This document shows, piece by piece, positions 1-8,695 of a stretch of 64,000 nt of DNA. The notes under the pieces were generated by a model that did not search any database, had not been told where the DNA came from, and saw only the letters and a program-made list of their open reading frames with translations. The position numbers and the translations under genes were made by a program. The stretch comes from Spirosoma terrae (GTDB taxonomy: Bacteria; Bacteroidota; Bacteroidia; Cytophagales; Spirosomataceae). The stretch lies in assembly GCF_010435915.1 (NCBI RefSeq), contig NZ_JAAFZH010000003.1, positions 62,001 through 126,000 of the forward strand. The letters run 5' to 3'. Numbering within the stretch: the first letter of the stretch is position 1; each line of letters starts with the position of its first letter.

Positions 1-371
1 TTTTGTTTGGATGTATGCCTGCGTGTCAGAGCCCTGACACGTAGCAGTAGCTCCTGAAACTCAAACGGTTTAGCCAGATAATCGTCGGCACCGGCATTGA
101 AACCCTCCGATTTGTCGGCCAGACTATCTAGTGCCGTCAGCATGAGTACAGGTACAGTTTCGTTTTCGGAGCGTATCAACCGGCAGAGTTCGAAACCATT
201 GATGTGCGGTAAATTGACGTCCAGTATAATCGTATCGTAGCTATCCTTATGAAACAAAGACAGTCCGATACGTCCATCGTAAGCAATCTCGACATCGTAC
301 CCTTCGGCCGACATTCCTTTGCGGATAAAAGAAGCCAGCCGTTCTTCGTCTTCAACTAACAGGATTTTCAT
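1..371 (-). CDS. OmpR-family response regulator, receiver domain (3' end cut by window)
   Basis: The ATG is at 371 and the frame stays open to base 1, so only about 123 N-terminal residues are visible. They form a CheY-like receiver: acidic pocket E7/D8, phospho-acceptor D51 in 'ILDVNLP', a Thr in 'MLTALD', and Lys in 'YLAKPFEF'. The tail 'LRVRALTRR' is the usual linker into a winged-helix DNA-binding domain, so an OmpR/PhoB-type transcription factor is expected, but that domain lies outside the window. It closely resembles the response regulator at 53774-54454, including the position of D51. A partner histidine kinase would be expected downstream on the minus strand, beyond base 1. The upstream 250 bases show no gene. 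Confidence 0.9.
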   Translation of the reverse strand, partial: MKILLVEDEERLASFIRKGMSAEGYDVEIAYDGRIGLSLFHKDSYDTIILDVNLPHINGFELCRLIRSENETVPVLMLTALDSLADKSEGFNAGADDYLAKPFEFQELLLRVRALTRRHTSKQ

Positions 372-620
372 CAATAAACTGCTCAATTTATGTGCTACGT
401 TGGGTCAGGCTACTGGCAGGTGACAGATTAATGGCTGTGGTAGCAGAAACAAAGATACTCAAGATTAATTTGGGGTACGTTTGGTATGCCATCAAAACCA
501 GTTTTGACGGCAACGAGTATCGATGCCTGAAACGGATTAGGCAGTTATTGTGGTGAAGAAGATATAAGGATAGTTGGGGGGAGACTACTACCATGTCTGA
601 TTGAAATAGTAGACTATTCA

Positions 621-1214
621 TCAGAGGCCATCCTTAACTACTCTGGCGGGAATGCCAGCAACTACGGTGTTTGGTGGTACGTCCCGGCTAACCACTGCCC
701 CGGCAGCCACAATAGCGTTCTCGCCAACGGTTACTCCAGGCAGAATGGTTGCTCCCGCTCCAATCCAGGCGTTACGTTTGATTACGACTGGCCTGGGAAT
801 GAGTGTTTGCCGATCAGTGGGGTCTAATGGGTGATTTTCAGAGGTAATATTAACTCGGGGGCCAATCTGAACGTCGTCTTCAATGGTAATGCCGCCAATG
901 TCCAGAAATGAACAGGCGTGATTAATGAAAATATTTTTTCCCAGCGAAATAAACTGGCCAAAGTTGGTGTAGAACGGTGGAAAAATCGCCGTTGAGCTGG
1001 CAATCTCAACCCCAATGATTTCACTCAGCTGACTTCGCATCTGATCAACATCGGTGGCAGTCGCATTCATCTGAACACAGAGTTTGATGGTTCGCGCCAC
1101 AACGGCAGCAAACTTGTCATACGCTGGATCGTCTTTTCGTAAAAGCTCCCCCGCTTTTAACCGCTCGAAAATGTCCGAATGGGCTACCGGTGATTGATTA
1201 TTTGACTTATTCAT
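621..1214 (-). CDS. Hexapeptide-repeat sugar O-acetyltransferase (maltose/galactoside acetyltransferase-like)
   Basis: This 197-aa protein belongs to the left-handed beta-helix acetyltransferases that move acetyl from acetyl-CoA to a sugar hydroxyl. Residues about 1-70 form a helical N-terminal region similar to the Mac domain of maltose acetyltransferases. From about 90 onward there are hexapeptide repeats such as '[13 protein letters not shown]' and '[19 protein letters not shown]', ending in the family signature '[10 protein letters not shown]'. The likely catalytic His is in 'TSENHPLDP'. It lies 22 nt downstream of the cupin gene on the same strand and is probably co-transcribed. The exact acceptor sugar cannot be read from sequence. 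Confidence 0.88.
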   Translation of the reverse strand: MNKSNNQSPVAHSDIFERLKAGELLRKDDPAYDKFAAVVARTIKLCVQMNATATDVDQMRSQLSEIIGVEIASSTAIFPPFYTNFGQFISLGKNIFINHACSFLDIGGITIEDDVQIGPRVNITSENHPLDPTDRQTLIPRPVVIKRNAWIGAGATILPGVTVGENAIVAAGAVVSRDVPPNTVVAGIPARVVKDGL

Positions 1215-1236
1215 CTTTGTTATCGCTCTTTCCTGT

Positions 1237-1632
1237 TTACTTAGAATAGTCGCTATCGCTCACTTTTTCCAGCCAGGTAACTACTTCTCCATTCAACTCT
1301 TCATGAATGGCAATGTGACTCATGGCTTTTGTGGGCGAAGCACCATGCCAGTGTTTTTCGTTAGGTTCAAACCAAACGACATCGCCGGGATTAATTTCTT
1401 CGATGGGACCGCCTTCGCGCTGCACCCGCCCCAAACCCGAAATAACGATGAGCGTTTGCCCAACCGGATGCGTGTGCCAGGCGGTTCGGGCTCCGGGTTC
1501 AAAGGTTACCAGCGCTCCAGCTGCTTTCGTTGATTCTTTTGTCGAGAATAGAGGATCGATTCGCACCGCACCCGTAAACCAGGCCTCGGGGCCAATAGTC
1601 GATGGCTGTGATCCATTTTTACTGATTTTCAT
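1237..1632 (-). CDS. Small single-domain cupin protein
   Basis: A 131-aa single cupin. Motif 1 is visible as '[21 protein letters not shown]' (His-x-His metal ligands) and motif 2 as '[17 protein letters not shown]'. Proteins of this size and pattern are often annotated as carboxymuconolactone- or hydroxynitrile-lyase-like cupins, but substrates are rarely known. It starts with ATG at 1632 and precedes the acetyltransferase gene by 22 nt, so the two probably form an operon. There is no signal peptide, so it should be cytoplasmic. Confidence 0.88.
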   Translation of the reverse strand: MKISKNGSQPSTIGPEAWFTGAVRIDPLFSTKESTKAAGALVTFEPGARTAWHTHPVGQTLIVISGLGRVQREGGPIEEINPGDVVWFEPNEKHWHGASPTKAMSHIAIHEELNGEVVTWLEKVSDSDYSK

Positions 1633-2156
1633 ACTTTCTTTTCTGTTACGTCAATGGGCACACTGTAATTAGTGTAGCCATTTTTGGGATGTATCAATGA
1701 AGGTAGACGAATCCTGTGTTAGTTTCATGAATACGATTTAATGTCCATTCTATCCTAAACCTAATTTTGCATCAATTTATTGGATAGAAAGAGACCCTAG
1801 TATTGAAGAGTACATTAACTACGGACTTTACTAACTCCCATTGCCTTACTAACGTCGTCAGCACTGCCTAGCTTAATCGATCTCTTTTCGACCATCGGAA
1901 TTGATCTATTTTCAAGCTATACTACTCAAGGGCACTAGTAGAAGAGCAAAAAAAAATAATCTTGGTGGATTCCATGTTGTTGAGGGTAATTTCTTGCGCT
2001 CCTAGATTATATCCTACCAAGTCCTTTATAGTTAAGTAGATGGAAGAGTAAGATTAGGCATTCCTATTTGGTAATCAGCTCCTCGTTCCAGCACCTTACG
2101 TACCATTCATCCGTACTATTTTGCCATTGATCCGGTAAAAATAAGTTTTTTAAAAA
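1633..2156. other. Intergenic stretch without a recognisable gene
   Basis: About 520 bases between the divergent cupin and padR genes. It is visibly more AT-rich than its surroundings, has no open frame of useful length on either strand and no clear decayed gene. It holds the 5' regions of both neighbours. A TAnnTTTG match on the plus strand at 1762-1769 has no good partner box, and I do not assign it. Confidence 0.5.
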
Positions 2157-2193
2157 GGTACCTTGCATCGCATAGTACCTTATGCTACCTTTG
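2157..2193 (+). promoter_or_regulatory. padR promoter with overlapping dyad operator
   Basis: A dyad runs from 2157 to 2179 with the form GGTAC-N2-TGC-N3-GCA-N2-GTACC, so 16 of 23 positions are in perfect twofold symmetry. Its left half covers a TTG at 2163-2165, which sits 20 bp upstream of a TACCTTTG at 2186-2193. That spacing fits the Bacteroidota -33/-7 promoter (TTTG, then TAnnTTTG). A PadR dimer bound at the dyad would block sigma at -33, so negative autoregulation of the padR-pspC pair is inferred. Confidence 0.7.
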
Positions 2194-2304
2194 ATGTAAG
2201 AATTTCGGACTGTAATTACCCGTCGGTGGTTAATCCGCTTTACCAGTTGTTAACTCCGAAATTCGTAACTGCTACCGCAGATTATACGTAACATCAAAAC
2301 ACCG

Positions 2305-2712
2305 ATGAATATTGAAAACGCCCAGGTGCAGATGCGAAAGGGGATTCTGGAATTCTGCATACTGCACATCATATCGCGGGGCGAGGTTTACGCGTCCGAT
2401 ATGCTTGATGAACTAACTTCTGCCCGGATTATGGTGGTGGAAGGAACCTTATATCCACTACTTACCCGCCTGAAAAATGCAGGTCTGCTCGATTATAAAT
2501 GGGTGGAGTCGACTTCCGGGCCTCCGCGTAAATATTACATACTCACTGAACTCGGCCAGAACTCGCTGGGTGCATTAAATGAAACCTGGCAGGAACTGGC
2601 CGAATCCGTAAACGCTATCGTTACCAAAACCGAGCAGAATCCTAAACCAGCCAATGGGAGTGTCGCTGTTAGTAGCTCTCCCGATCCTACAAATCCATCT
2701 ACCAACGCTTAG
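2305..2712 (+). CDS. PadR-family transcriptional repressor
   Basis: A 135-aa winged-helix regulator. The N-terminal part has the PadR pattern: 'QMRKGILEFCILHIISRGEVYASDML' for the first helices, then 'VVEGTLYPLLTRLKNAGLL' as recognition helix and 'STSGPPRKYYILTELG' for the wing. The C-terminal 35 residues are Ser/Pro/Thr-rich and look disordered. It is followed after 21 nt by the PspC-domain gene, a pairing common in Bacteroidota, where the repressor controls the membrane protein. The dyad at 2157-2179 is the likely operator. The ligand or stress signal is unknown. Confidence 0.93.
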   Translation: MNIENAQVQMRKGILEFCILHIISRGEVYASDMLDELTSARIMVVEGTLYPLLTRLKNAGLLDYKWVESTSGPPRKYYILTELGQNSLGALNETWQELAESVNAIVTKTEQNPKPANGSVAVSSSPDPTNPSTNA

Positions 2713-2733
2713 CCTATTCTCTTCTCTATCGCC

Positions 2734-5256
2734 ATGAAAAAGACCATAAGTATTAATATAAGTGGGGTCATCTTCCATATAGAAGAGGATGGCTACGACA
2801 AACTGAAAAACTATCTGGTATCTGTCCAGCAGTACTTTTCAAGCTACGAAGACAGCCAGGAGATTGTTACCGATATCGAAAATCGGATTGCGGAAAAACT
2901 GCTTGCCAAGCTAAAAGCGGCTGATAAGCAGGCCGTTTCGCTGGAAGATGTCAATGAACTCGTAGCCGCTATGGGTACGGTTGCCGACTTCGAAGCGGTG
3001 GAAGAGGAAGAAGTATTGGTGACAACCGGTGGCCGTAATTCAGCCCAGAATCAAGGACAGGGACCTCGGGCCACCGATCCGAACGCATCACGTACTACGG
3101 GCGCTTATACTCAGCCATCGGGTGGTGCTACGTACACCGGGCCTCGCCGGTTGGTTCGTGACCTGCGCCGTAAAACGTTAGGTGGAGTTGCTGCCGGATT
3201 AGCCCACTACTTTAATATGGACGTAGTATGGGTCCGGTTAATTTTCGTTCTGCTGGTAGTAGGTCTGCCTGCTTTGGGCGGTTCGTCGAATAATGAGTTT
3301 TTCGGAGGCCTGGGCGGTTTTGCCGTCGTCGTCTACATCGCTATGTGGATTGCGTTGCCGGGTATTACCACGATTGAAGAGGATAAAACCGTCAAGAAAT
3401 TTTTTCGCAACCCCGAAGACAAAGTTCTCGGTGGAGTAGCTTCTGGTATTGCCGCATACTTTGGCGTTGATACGGGCGTAATACGACTATTATTCGTGCT
3501 GGGTATTGTCTTCTTTGGCGTTGGTTTTCTGCTCTATCTGGTTTTGTGGATTATATCACCCCAGGCTAATACGTTGACCGAAAAAATGGAAATGCAGGGG
3601 CAACCCATTACGTTGTCGAACATTGAGCATAGTATCAAGCAGAATCTGAATATTACCGACACGCCCAATACAGAAAGTACGCTGACTCGCATTCTGTTGT
3701 TTCCATTTCGGGCTATTGCTATGATTATTAGTGGCCTGGGTAGCGCACTTGGCCCTTTAATGAGTGGTACACTGACCATTATCCGGGTCTTTGCCGGAAT
3801 CCTGATGCTGGTTGTTGCTTTTGCCTTTATGGTTGCCTGTCTGGCCGTGCTGGGCGCTGCCATCGGCATTGAGACTGGTGCTAATTTTGGCAGTGTTCCG
3901 TTTAATTTGATACGGTCCGATATTACGTTTCCAATGGTTTTATCGGCTTTTCTGGTTGGCTTTATTCCTGCCTTCGGGTTGGCTATTCTGGGTGTTATGC
4001 TGATTACCACACGTAACGTAATAAGCAGCCGAACCGCGCTGACAGTGGGCGGAGTATGGTTGGTAGCTCTGGCTATATTTGGCGGCACGGTTACGCCGTT
4101 GATCAGCAGCTTCCAACGCAGAGGTACGGTAGAAGAAACAAAAGTGATAACCGTTCCAGCTGCCGTTCCAACATTCACGATTAATGACCTGGATAATGAT
4201 AACTGGCGTCCATCCATTGATTTGCAGGGCTACAATGGCACAACCATCAATCTGGTGCAGCGCTTCAAGGCGCAGGGATCAAGCCGGGCAGAAGCACAGG
4301 CCAATGCTCGTCAGATCAACTATTCGTATGCCGTTCAGGACTCAGTAGTTCGTTTCGATAATACGCTTGAACTTCGGCCAGGGGCGCATTTTCGGGCGCA
4401 GGATCTGGATATGGATCTGATGATTCCTTACGAAAAACCATTCCGCATGACTGAAGAGTTTGCCCGGTTTATACGCAATGAATTCGGCGGCAAAGAAATC
4501 GACCGGATGGCGTCCAGCCTCTGGAAGTTCACTCGGGAGGATGGTTTGGTCTGTATAAACTATCCTCGGGAAAAAGATCGTCGGGACAACGATGAAGATA
4601 ATGACGTAACCGACCTGACGGATAATGTTCAGGATGCCGTAAGAAATGAGCTAGGCGATGATTTTGATCGTATTGGCGATCATACCCGTCAGTTTAATGC
4701 CAGCAATTTTTCGAAAGTAGATGTTAGCGGGGCGTTTGTGGTTCGATTCCGGAAGGGCGATACGTATAAGGTTGTTGCTGATGGCCGCGAGAAGGATCTG
4801 GAAGATATCAGCGTAAAGGTTGATGGTAATGAACTGGTCGTTTCATTGGATGGCAAAGGCTTATTTAAATGGGGCAATCGCAAGCGTATTGGTTTGACAA
4901 TCACAGTGCCAAAAGCAATTGACGAACTAAAGCTATCGGGTGCGTCGAAAGCGAATCTCACCGAGTTCGAAAAGTACGACGATTTGTCTATCAGTATGAG
5001 CGGTGCCTGCCGGACCGTGTTCGACGGAAGAGTTAACAAGTTATCCCTCGATATGTCGGGTGCTTCCAATACCGTGCTACGTGGTCATGCCAACCAGTTC
5101 GATGCCGATCTGAGTGGCGCCTGCAAAGTCGAAGCCACCAGCATGAATATCGAGAAGGCATCTGTTGATGCTTCTGGGGCCAGCCACGTTAATTTAGGAC
5201 AGGTTAGGTCGCTCGATTCTGAAACATCAGGGGCCAGCAAAGTAACGCGACAGTAA
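2734..5256 (+). CDS. Membrane protein with two PspC domains and a C-terminal GIN (DUF2807-type) domain
   Basis: An 840-aa protein. Residues about 1-95 form a small conserved N-terminal region. PspC domain 1 lies at about 137-205 ('KTLGGVAAGLAHYF') and PspC domain 2 at about 220-288 ('KVLGGVASGIAAYFG'), each with a hydrophobic segment. Further membrane segments follow at about 330-480. After a soluble stretch with an acidic patch, residues about 652-840 match the head-GIN/DUF2807 beta-helix, marked by repeated 'SGAS'/'SGAC' turns about every 20-25 residues. PspC domains act in envelope-stress sensing in proteobacteria, so a role at the inner membrane in stress response is plausible here but inferred. 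It is co-transcribed with the PadR gene 21 nt upstream. Confidence 0.92.
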   Translation: MKKTISINISGVIFHIEEDGYDKLKNYLVSVQQYFSSYEDSQEIVTDIENRIAEKLLAKLKAADKQAVSLEDVNELVAAMGTVADFEAVEEEEVLVTTGGRNSAQNQGQGPRATDPNASRTTGAYTQPSGGATYTGPRRLVRDLRRKTLGGVAAGLAHYFNMDVVWVRLIFVLLVVGLPALGGSSNNEFFGGLGGFAVVVYIAMWIALPGITTIEEDKTVKKFFRNPEDKVLGGVASGIAAYFGVDTGVIRLLFVLGIVFFGVGFLLYLVLWIISPQANTLTEKMEMQGQPITLSNIEHSIKQNLNITDTPNTESTLTRILLFPFRAIAMIISGLGSALGPLMSGTLTIIRVFAGILMLVVAFAFMVACLAVLGAAIGIETGANFGSVPFNLIRSDITFPMVLSAFLVGFIPAFGLAILGVMLITTRNVISSRTALTVGGVWLVALAIFGGTVTPLISSFQRRGTVEETKVITVPAAVPTFTINDLDNDNWRPSIDLQGYNGTTINLVQRFKAQGSSRAEAQANARQINYSYAVQDSVVRFDNTLELRPGAHFRAQDLDMDLMIPYEKPFRMTEEFARFIRNEFGGKEIDRMASSLWKFTREDGLVCINYPREKDRRDNDEDNDVTDLTDNVQDAVRNELGDDFDRIGDHTRQFNASNFSKVDVSGAFVVRFRKGDTYKVVADGREKDLEDISVKVDGNELVVSLDGKGLFKWGNRKRIGLTITVPKAIDELKLSGASKANLTEFEKYDDLSISMSGACRTVFDGRVNKLSLDMSGASNTVLRGHANQFDADLSGACKVEATSMNIEKASVDASGASHVNLGQVRSLDSETSGASKVTRQ

Positions 5257-5272
5257 GCTGGCAATACGTGGT

Positions 5273-5330
5273 AAAAGCAAGGCTTGGGTAATTGGTTGCA
5301 TTGACAACAATTACCCAAGCCTTGCTTTTT
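5273..5330 (+). terminator. Rho-independent terminator after the pspC gene
   Basis: The inverted repeat AAAGCAAGGCTTGGGTAATT pairs with its exact complement at about 5309-5328 across a loop of roughly 15 nt and runs into a T tract. It begins 17 nt after the stop codon. Confidence 0.85.
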
Positions 5331-5375
5331 TATTGACTTGTGGTTGCGGAATGTTTTCAATTAACAGTATACGGG

Positions 5376-5383
5376 TAACTTTG
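5376..5383 (+). promoter_or_regulatory. -7 promoter element TAACTTTG
   Basis: This matches the Bacteroidota TAnnTTTG element, 38 bp upstream of the GTG at 5422. No convincing -33 box is visible, so it is moderately supported. It favours the GTG at 5422 over the in-frame TTG at 5392, which would leave almost no leader. Confidence 0.45.
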
Positions 5384-5421
5384 CCATTGAGTTGTATTCG
5401 GATAAAAAAAGTATACATATT

Positions 5422-5979
5422 GTGAATAAGTCATCTTTGCTTCACAGATACTATTTCGTCGTCTTATTGGCTGGCTTGTCCGTAAATGTGTCTTGGGGGC
5501 AGATTGGTGCAAAAACGAAAGTTGATGACTGGAAAGCTGTTTCTGTGAATCAGCATTTGCGAGGGAAGTGGCTATTAGGCGCGGGGCCAACCTTCTTAGG
5601 CGTAACTGCCAAAGCAGGCCATTTTATTGCTAATCGTACCTGGTTGGGTGTAGAAGGTGAAAATCACAGTTTTTTTTCTGATCGGCAGGAAGCAGGTGTT
5701 TTTGCGCGCTATTATTTGTGGAACGGTGGCTTGCTGTCGGGATTCTCGGCAATAGGGGTTTCGTATGGGCGTTTTCAGGTGTGGGAGTGGGATTTTGACA
5801 ACGAATATCCAAGTCCCCCTGTCTATTATTCCGCTAAATACAGTGTTGCAATTGGACTTGAATATGCTTTAGGACGACGTATATCCTTTGAAGGAGTTGG
5901 AAAACTAGGGAAGCTTACTGGTGCCGATTGGGTGCAACCAAGTCTTCAATGGTCGGTTAACCTGTATTTAGGGAAATAA
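5422..5979 (+). CDS. Secreted outer-membrane-like protein of unknown function
   Basis: About 185 aa from a GTG start at 5422 (an in-frame TTG at 5392 would add ten residues). A signal peptide is evident: 'SLLHRYYFVVLLAGLSVNVSWG' with cleavage near 'WGQIGA'. The mature part has alternating polar and aromatic residues ('RTWLGVEGENHSFF', 'AGVFARYYLWNGG', 'AIGLEYALGRRISFEG') ending in 'LQWSVNLYLGK', like the strands and terminal strand of a small outer-membrane beta-barrel. I do not recognise a named family. It sits alone between two terminators and is convergent with the AI-2E permease gene. Confidence 0.7.
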   Translation: MNKSSLLHRYYFVVLLAGLSVNVSWGQIGAKTKVDDWKAVSVNQHLRGKWLLGAGPTFLGVTAKAGHFIANRTWLGVEGENHSFFSDRQEAGVFARYYLWNGGLLSGFSAIGVSYGRFQVWEWDFDNEYPSPPVYYSAKYSVAIGLEYALGRRISFEGVGKLGKLTGADWVQPSLQWSVNLYLGK

Positions 5980-6053
5980 AACGTATAGTTTGAACTCATA
6001 CAGTACGAAACACTAATTACTACTGCTTCTATGAGTAGTAAAATACTAACATG

Positions 6054-6115
6054 AAAAAAACCAGCCTGCTACGTAGCGCAAATCTCTTTTGCGCTACGTA
6101 GCAGGCTGGTTTTTA
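6054..6115. terminator. Bidirectional terminator between convergent genes
   Basis: A long perfect stem: AAAAACCAGCCTGCTACGTA continuing through GCGCAAA, then a short loop and the exact complement ending in TTTTT. A-runs on the left and T-runs on the right let it serve both the plus gene ending at 5979 and the minus gene ending at 6127. Each arm contains the palindrome GCTACGTAGC. Confidence 0.9.
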
Positions 6116-6126
6116 ATTGGAGAAAA

Positions 6127-7203
6127 CTATCGCCTTATCGTTTGTTTCTCGGCTGCAGCTTCTACGCGTTGTTCGTCCTGAGCGACTTCTTCGCGCTGCT
6201 TTTTGTTCTCCCGTTCAAAAACCTGAATCAGGACAATGAAGTAGGAGAGTAGTAAAGGCCCAATTACTAACCCCAGTATTCCAAAAATTGGTACACCAAG
6301 TACAATACCGGTTAACGTAATAAGCGGGTGAATATCGCCCATACGTTTGGCGAGCATGATACGTAGTAGATTGTCGATATTGACAATCACAATAGCCCCA
6401 ACCAGCAGTATTCCGATCGCGTCGCCCGTATCGCCCTGCGAGAGTTTTATTAAGCCGGCTGGCCCCCATACCAGCGGAGTACCCAGTAGGGGAATAAACG
6501 CCAGGAAGAAGCCGACCACGCCCCAGAAGGGCGCATCCGGTACGTTGAAAATCCACAGGGTTATACCCGTTAGAAGACCCTGAACAAAGGAAACCAGAGC
6601 TTGACCAAGCACATTGGCGTTAACATTGTTCTTCAACGATTCGCCTAACTGTCGCTGGGTATCCCGCTTAAAAGGTAGGTATTTTTGTAGGCCCTTCTGA
6701 AAATCTTCCTGCTGCACGAACATATAATACATCGTGAAGAACATAAGGCCCAGAATCACGATAAAGTCGAGTGTTCCACCCGCCAGAGACGGTAACAGTC
6801 GACTGGCATAGCCCCCTGCCTGCTGCGTGATGGTACGTATGTTTTGCTGACTGGTGATCTGGTAGCCAGTCATGTCTTCTGCCTTTTTTACCAGATTCAG
6901 AATTTCGTCGGTATGCTGACTATAGTACTGAATGCGTCCTACAAGCATCAGACTGAGTGTCAGAAACGGGAGAATAATAACGACCAGCGAAAACAGAATC
7001 AGCAAAGCAGCTACCAGCGTTTTGTTCCAGTTACGTTTAATGGTTAGTGCCGTAAACCACGGACGAAAAACGACGTATAGAATACCAGCACCCAGAAAAG
7101 CAGACGCATAGCCGCTTAGCCCAACAATGATAAAACCCGCAATGATGAGTATACTGGTTATCAGTAAGACGCGCTGCTGCTGTGGTGTATAAATAGTTGC
7201 CAT
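6127..7203 (-). CDS. AI-2E-family transporter (PF01594-type permease)
   Basis: A 358-aa polytopic membrane protein. N-terminal hydrophobic segments ('LLITSILIIAGFIIVGLSG', 'LVAALLILFSLVVIILPFL') are followed by a soluble stretch (about 90-145) and a C-terminal block with the family pattern 'PFWGVVGFFLAFIPLLGTPLVWGPA' and 'LTGIVLGVPIFGILGLVIGPLLL'. Members include E. coli TqsA/YdgG-type exporters and Na+/H+ antiporter-like proteins, so the substrate is open. The C-terminal tail is charged (Lys/Glu/Arg/Gln) and cytoplasmic. It follows the serine dehydratase gene by 60 nt on the same strand. Confidence 0.9.
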   Translation of the reverse strand: MATIYTPQQQRVLLITSILIIAGFIIVGLSGYASAFLGAGILYVVFRPWFTALTIKRNWNKTLVAALLILFSLVVIILPFLTLSLMLVGRIQYYSQHTDEILNLVKKAEDMTGYQITSQQNIRTITQQAGGYASRLLPSLAGGTLDFIVILGLMFFTMYYMFVQQEDFQKGLQKYLPFKRDTQRQLGESLKNNVNANVLGQALVSFVQGLLTGITLWIFNVPDAPFWGVVGFFLAFIPLLGTPLVWGPAGLIKLSQGDTGDAIGILLVGAIVIVNIDNLLRIMLAKRMGDIHPLITLTGIVLGVPIFGILGLVIGPLLLSYFIVLIQVFERENKKQREEVAQDEQRVEAAAEKQTIRR

Positions 7204-7263
7204 GAGAATTTTTACTTAATAATGCACTGAGCATAAGAACACCGGAATGCAACAATTGTTTAG

Positions 7264-8646
7264 TTAGCATTCTGTTGCACTCAGCGCCAGCCCGGCCTCG
7301 GATGTTTCCTTATATTTTGTCGACATATCGCGGCCGGTAGCCTTCATCACTTTCACTACTGCATCAAGCGAAATCTTCTGTACGGAAGCCGCTCCGGAGG
7401 TGGCCAGCAAAAAGGCATTATAAGATTTCACGGCCCCCATAGCATTCCGTTCAATACATGGAATCTGAACGTAACCACCGATCGGATCGCAGGTCATGCC
7501 CAAGTGGTGTTCAATCGCTATTTCGGCGGCAGCTTCAATGGCGCTGATCGAGCCATTGGGCTGGGCACAACGGGTCAGGAAAGCGGCACCCATCGCCGAA
7601 GCGGTTCCCACTTCGCCCATGCAACCCATTTCGGCACCAGAAATACTGGCATTATGTTTTACCAGAAAGCCGATGGCGGCCGCGGCTAGCATACCGCCAC
7701 GAAGAGTTAGCTTATCGTGGTGAAAATGATGTTTAGCTAAATACGTTAGACCCGGAATAACGCCCGAAGCCCCTGAGGTCGGTGCCGTAACGACAATGCC
7801 GCCCGCTGCGTTTTCTTCTGAGGCCGCCAGACAATACGCGTTTAGAAAGATCAGAAAGCTGTCTGACGATTGGCTCATGCCTTTCGCTTTTTGGTAGAGA
7901 ATGGGGGCTTTTCGGGTCAGTTTAATGGAACCGGGTAATGTACCTTTATGACGAAGCCCCCGCCGAACAGCCTTGTGCATAAACTCAAGAATCTGATCGA
8001 TACGCTGGTTGATATCGGCTCGGCTCCGGTTTGTGATGGCCATTTCATTACGTATCATCAACTCGTCGAGCGTCAGATTATTGGTTTTTAGCTGTTCTTT
8101 CAGTTCGGCCATTGAGCTATAGGGAAATGGTACGTCCTGATTATCGGACGCTACGTCGGGTTCGCCTTTTCGGATAATAAAACCACCGCCAACGGAATAG
8201 TATTCTTCTTCATACAGAACCTGTTCTCCCTGCCGGAGTTGAAGTACCATCGTGTTTGCATACGGTGAATCATACCGTTTTCGCTCAAAATGAATGTGTT
8301 GTGGTTCTAACTCCAGTGTTTTCTCGCCAACCGGTATGGGGTAAGAAACCGACGAATCACGTAGTAAATCGAGGAGAGCGTCAGGATCTGTCGTTTCAGG
8401 TTGCCAGCCCAACAAACCGGCTACTATAGCGCGGTCGGTACCATGACCTTTGCCAGTAGCGCTCAATGAGCCATAAAGGAGTACATGAACGGCATCTGCC
8501 TGTTGCTGAATGGACGGTTCTAAGCTGGAAAGTCGTTGCCGAAAGTCGAAGGCAGCTTTCATCGGTCCAATGGTATGTGAACTCGATGGGCCCGGCCCGA
8601 CTTTAAATAAATCAAAAACAGATGTCGTAATCGGTTGATTAGTCAT
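7264..8646 (-). CDS. sdaA: L-serine ammonia-lyase (iron-sulfur, single chain)
   Basis: A 460-aa enzyme that deaminates L-serine to pyruvate and ammonia using a 4Fe-4S cluster. The beta-domain motif 'KVGPGPSSSHTIGPMKAA' is at about 15-32 and the alpha-domain motif 'APTSGASGVIPG' near 290. Candidate cluster cysteines are in 'AEMGCMGEVGTASAMGAA', 'GMTCDPIGG' and 'QIPCIERNA'. The length matches the fused SdaA/SdaB type (about 455 aa), not the split alpha/beta form. The start is ATG at 8646. It could be co-transcribed with the AI-2E permease downstream, but no functional link is known. Confidence 0.95.
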   Translation of the reverse strand: MTNQPITTSVFDLFKVGPGPSSSHTIGPMKAAFDFRQRLSSLEPSIQQQADAVHVLLYGSLSATGKGHGTDRAIVAGLLGWQPETTDPDALLDLLRDSSVSYPIPVGEKTLELEPQHIHFERKRYDSPYANTMVLQLRQGEQVLYEEEYYSVGGGFIIRKGEPDVASDNQDVPFPYSSMAELKEQLKTNNLTLDELMIRNEMAITNRSRADINQRIDQILEFMHKAVRRGLRHKGTLPGSIKLTRKAPILYQKAKGMSQSSDSFLIFLNAYCLAASEENAAGGIVVTAPTSGASGVIPGLTYLAKHHFHHDKLTLRGGMLAAAAIGFLVKHNASISGAEMGCMGEVGTASAMGAAFLTRCAQPNGSISAIEAAAEIAIEHHLGMTCDPIGGYVQIPCIERNAMGAVKSYNAFLLATSGAASVQKISLDAVVKVMKATGRDMSTKYKETSEAGLALSATEC

Positions 8647-8695
8647 GATGATGAGTGCTGAAAAACAATGATACGTATCGGTAACGCATCGTAAA

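Noticed and set aside
1762..1769. TAATTTTG as a promoter in the cupin-padR gap
   Set aside because: There is no suitable -33 partner and no gene at a suitable distance.
3534..4217. 227-aa minus-strand frame inside the PspC gene
   Set aside because: It mirrors the hydrophobic coding part of the pspC gene and shows no domain of its own.
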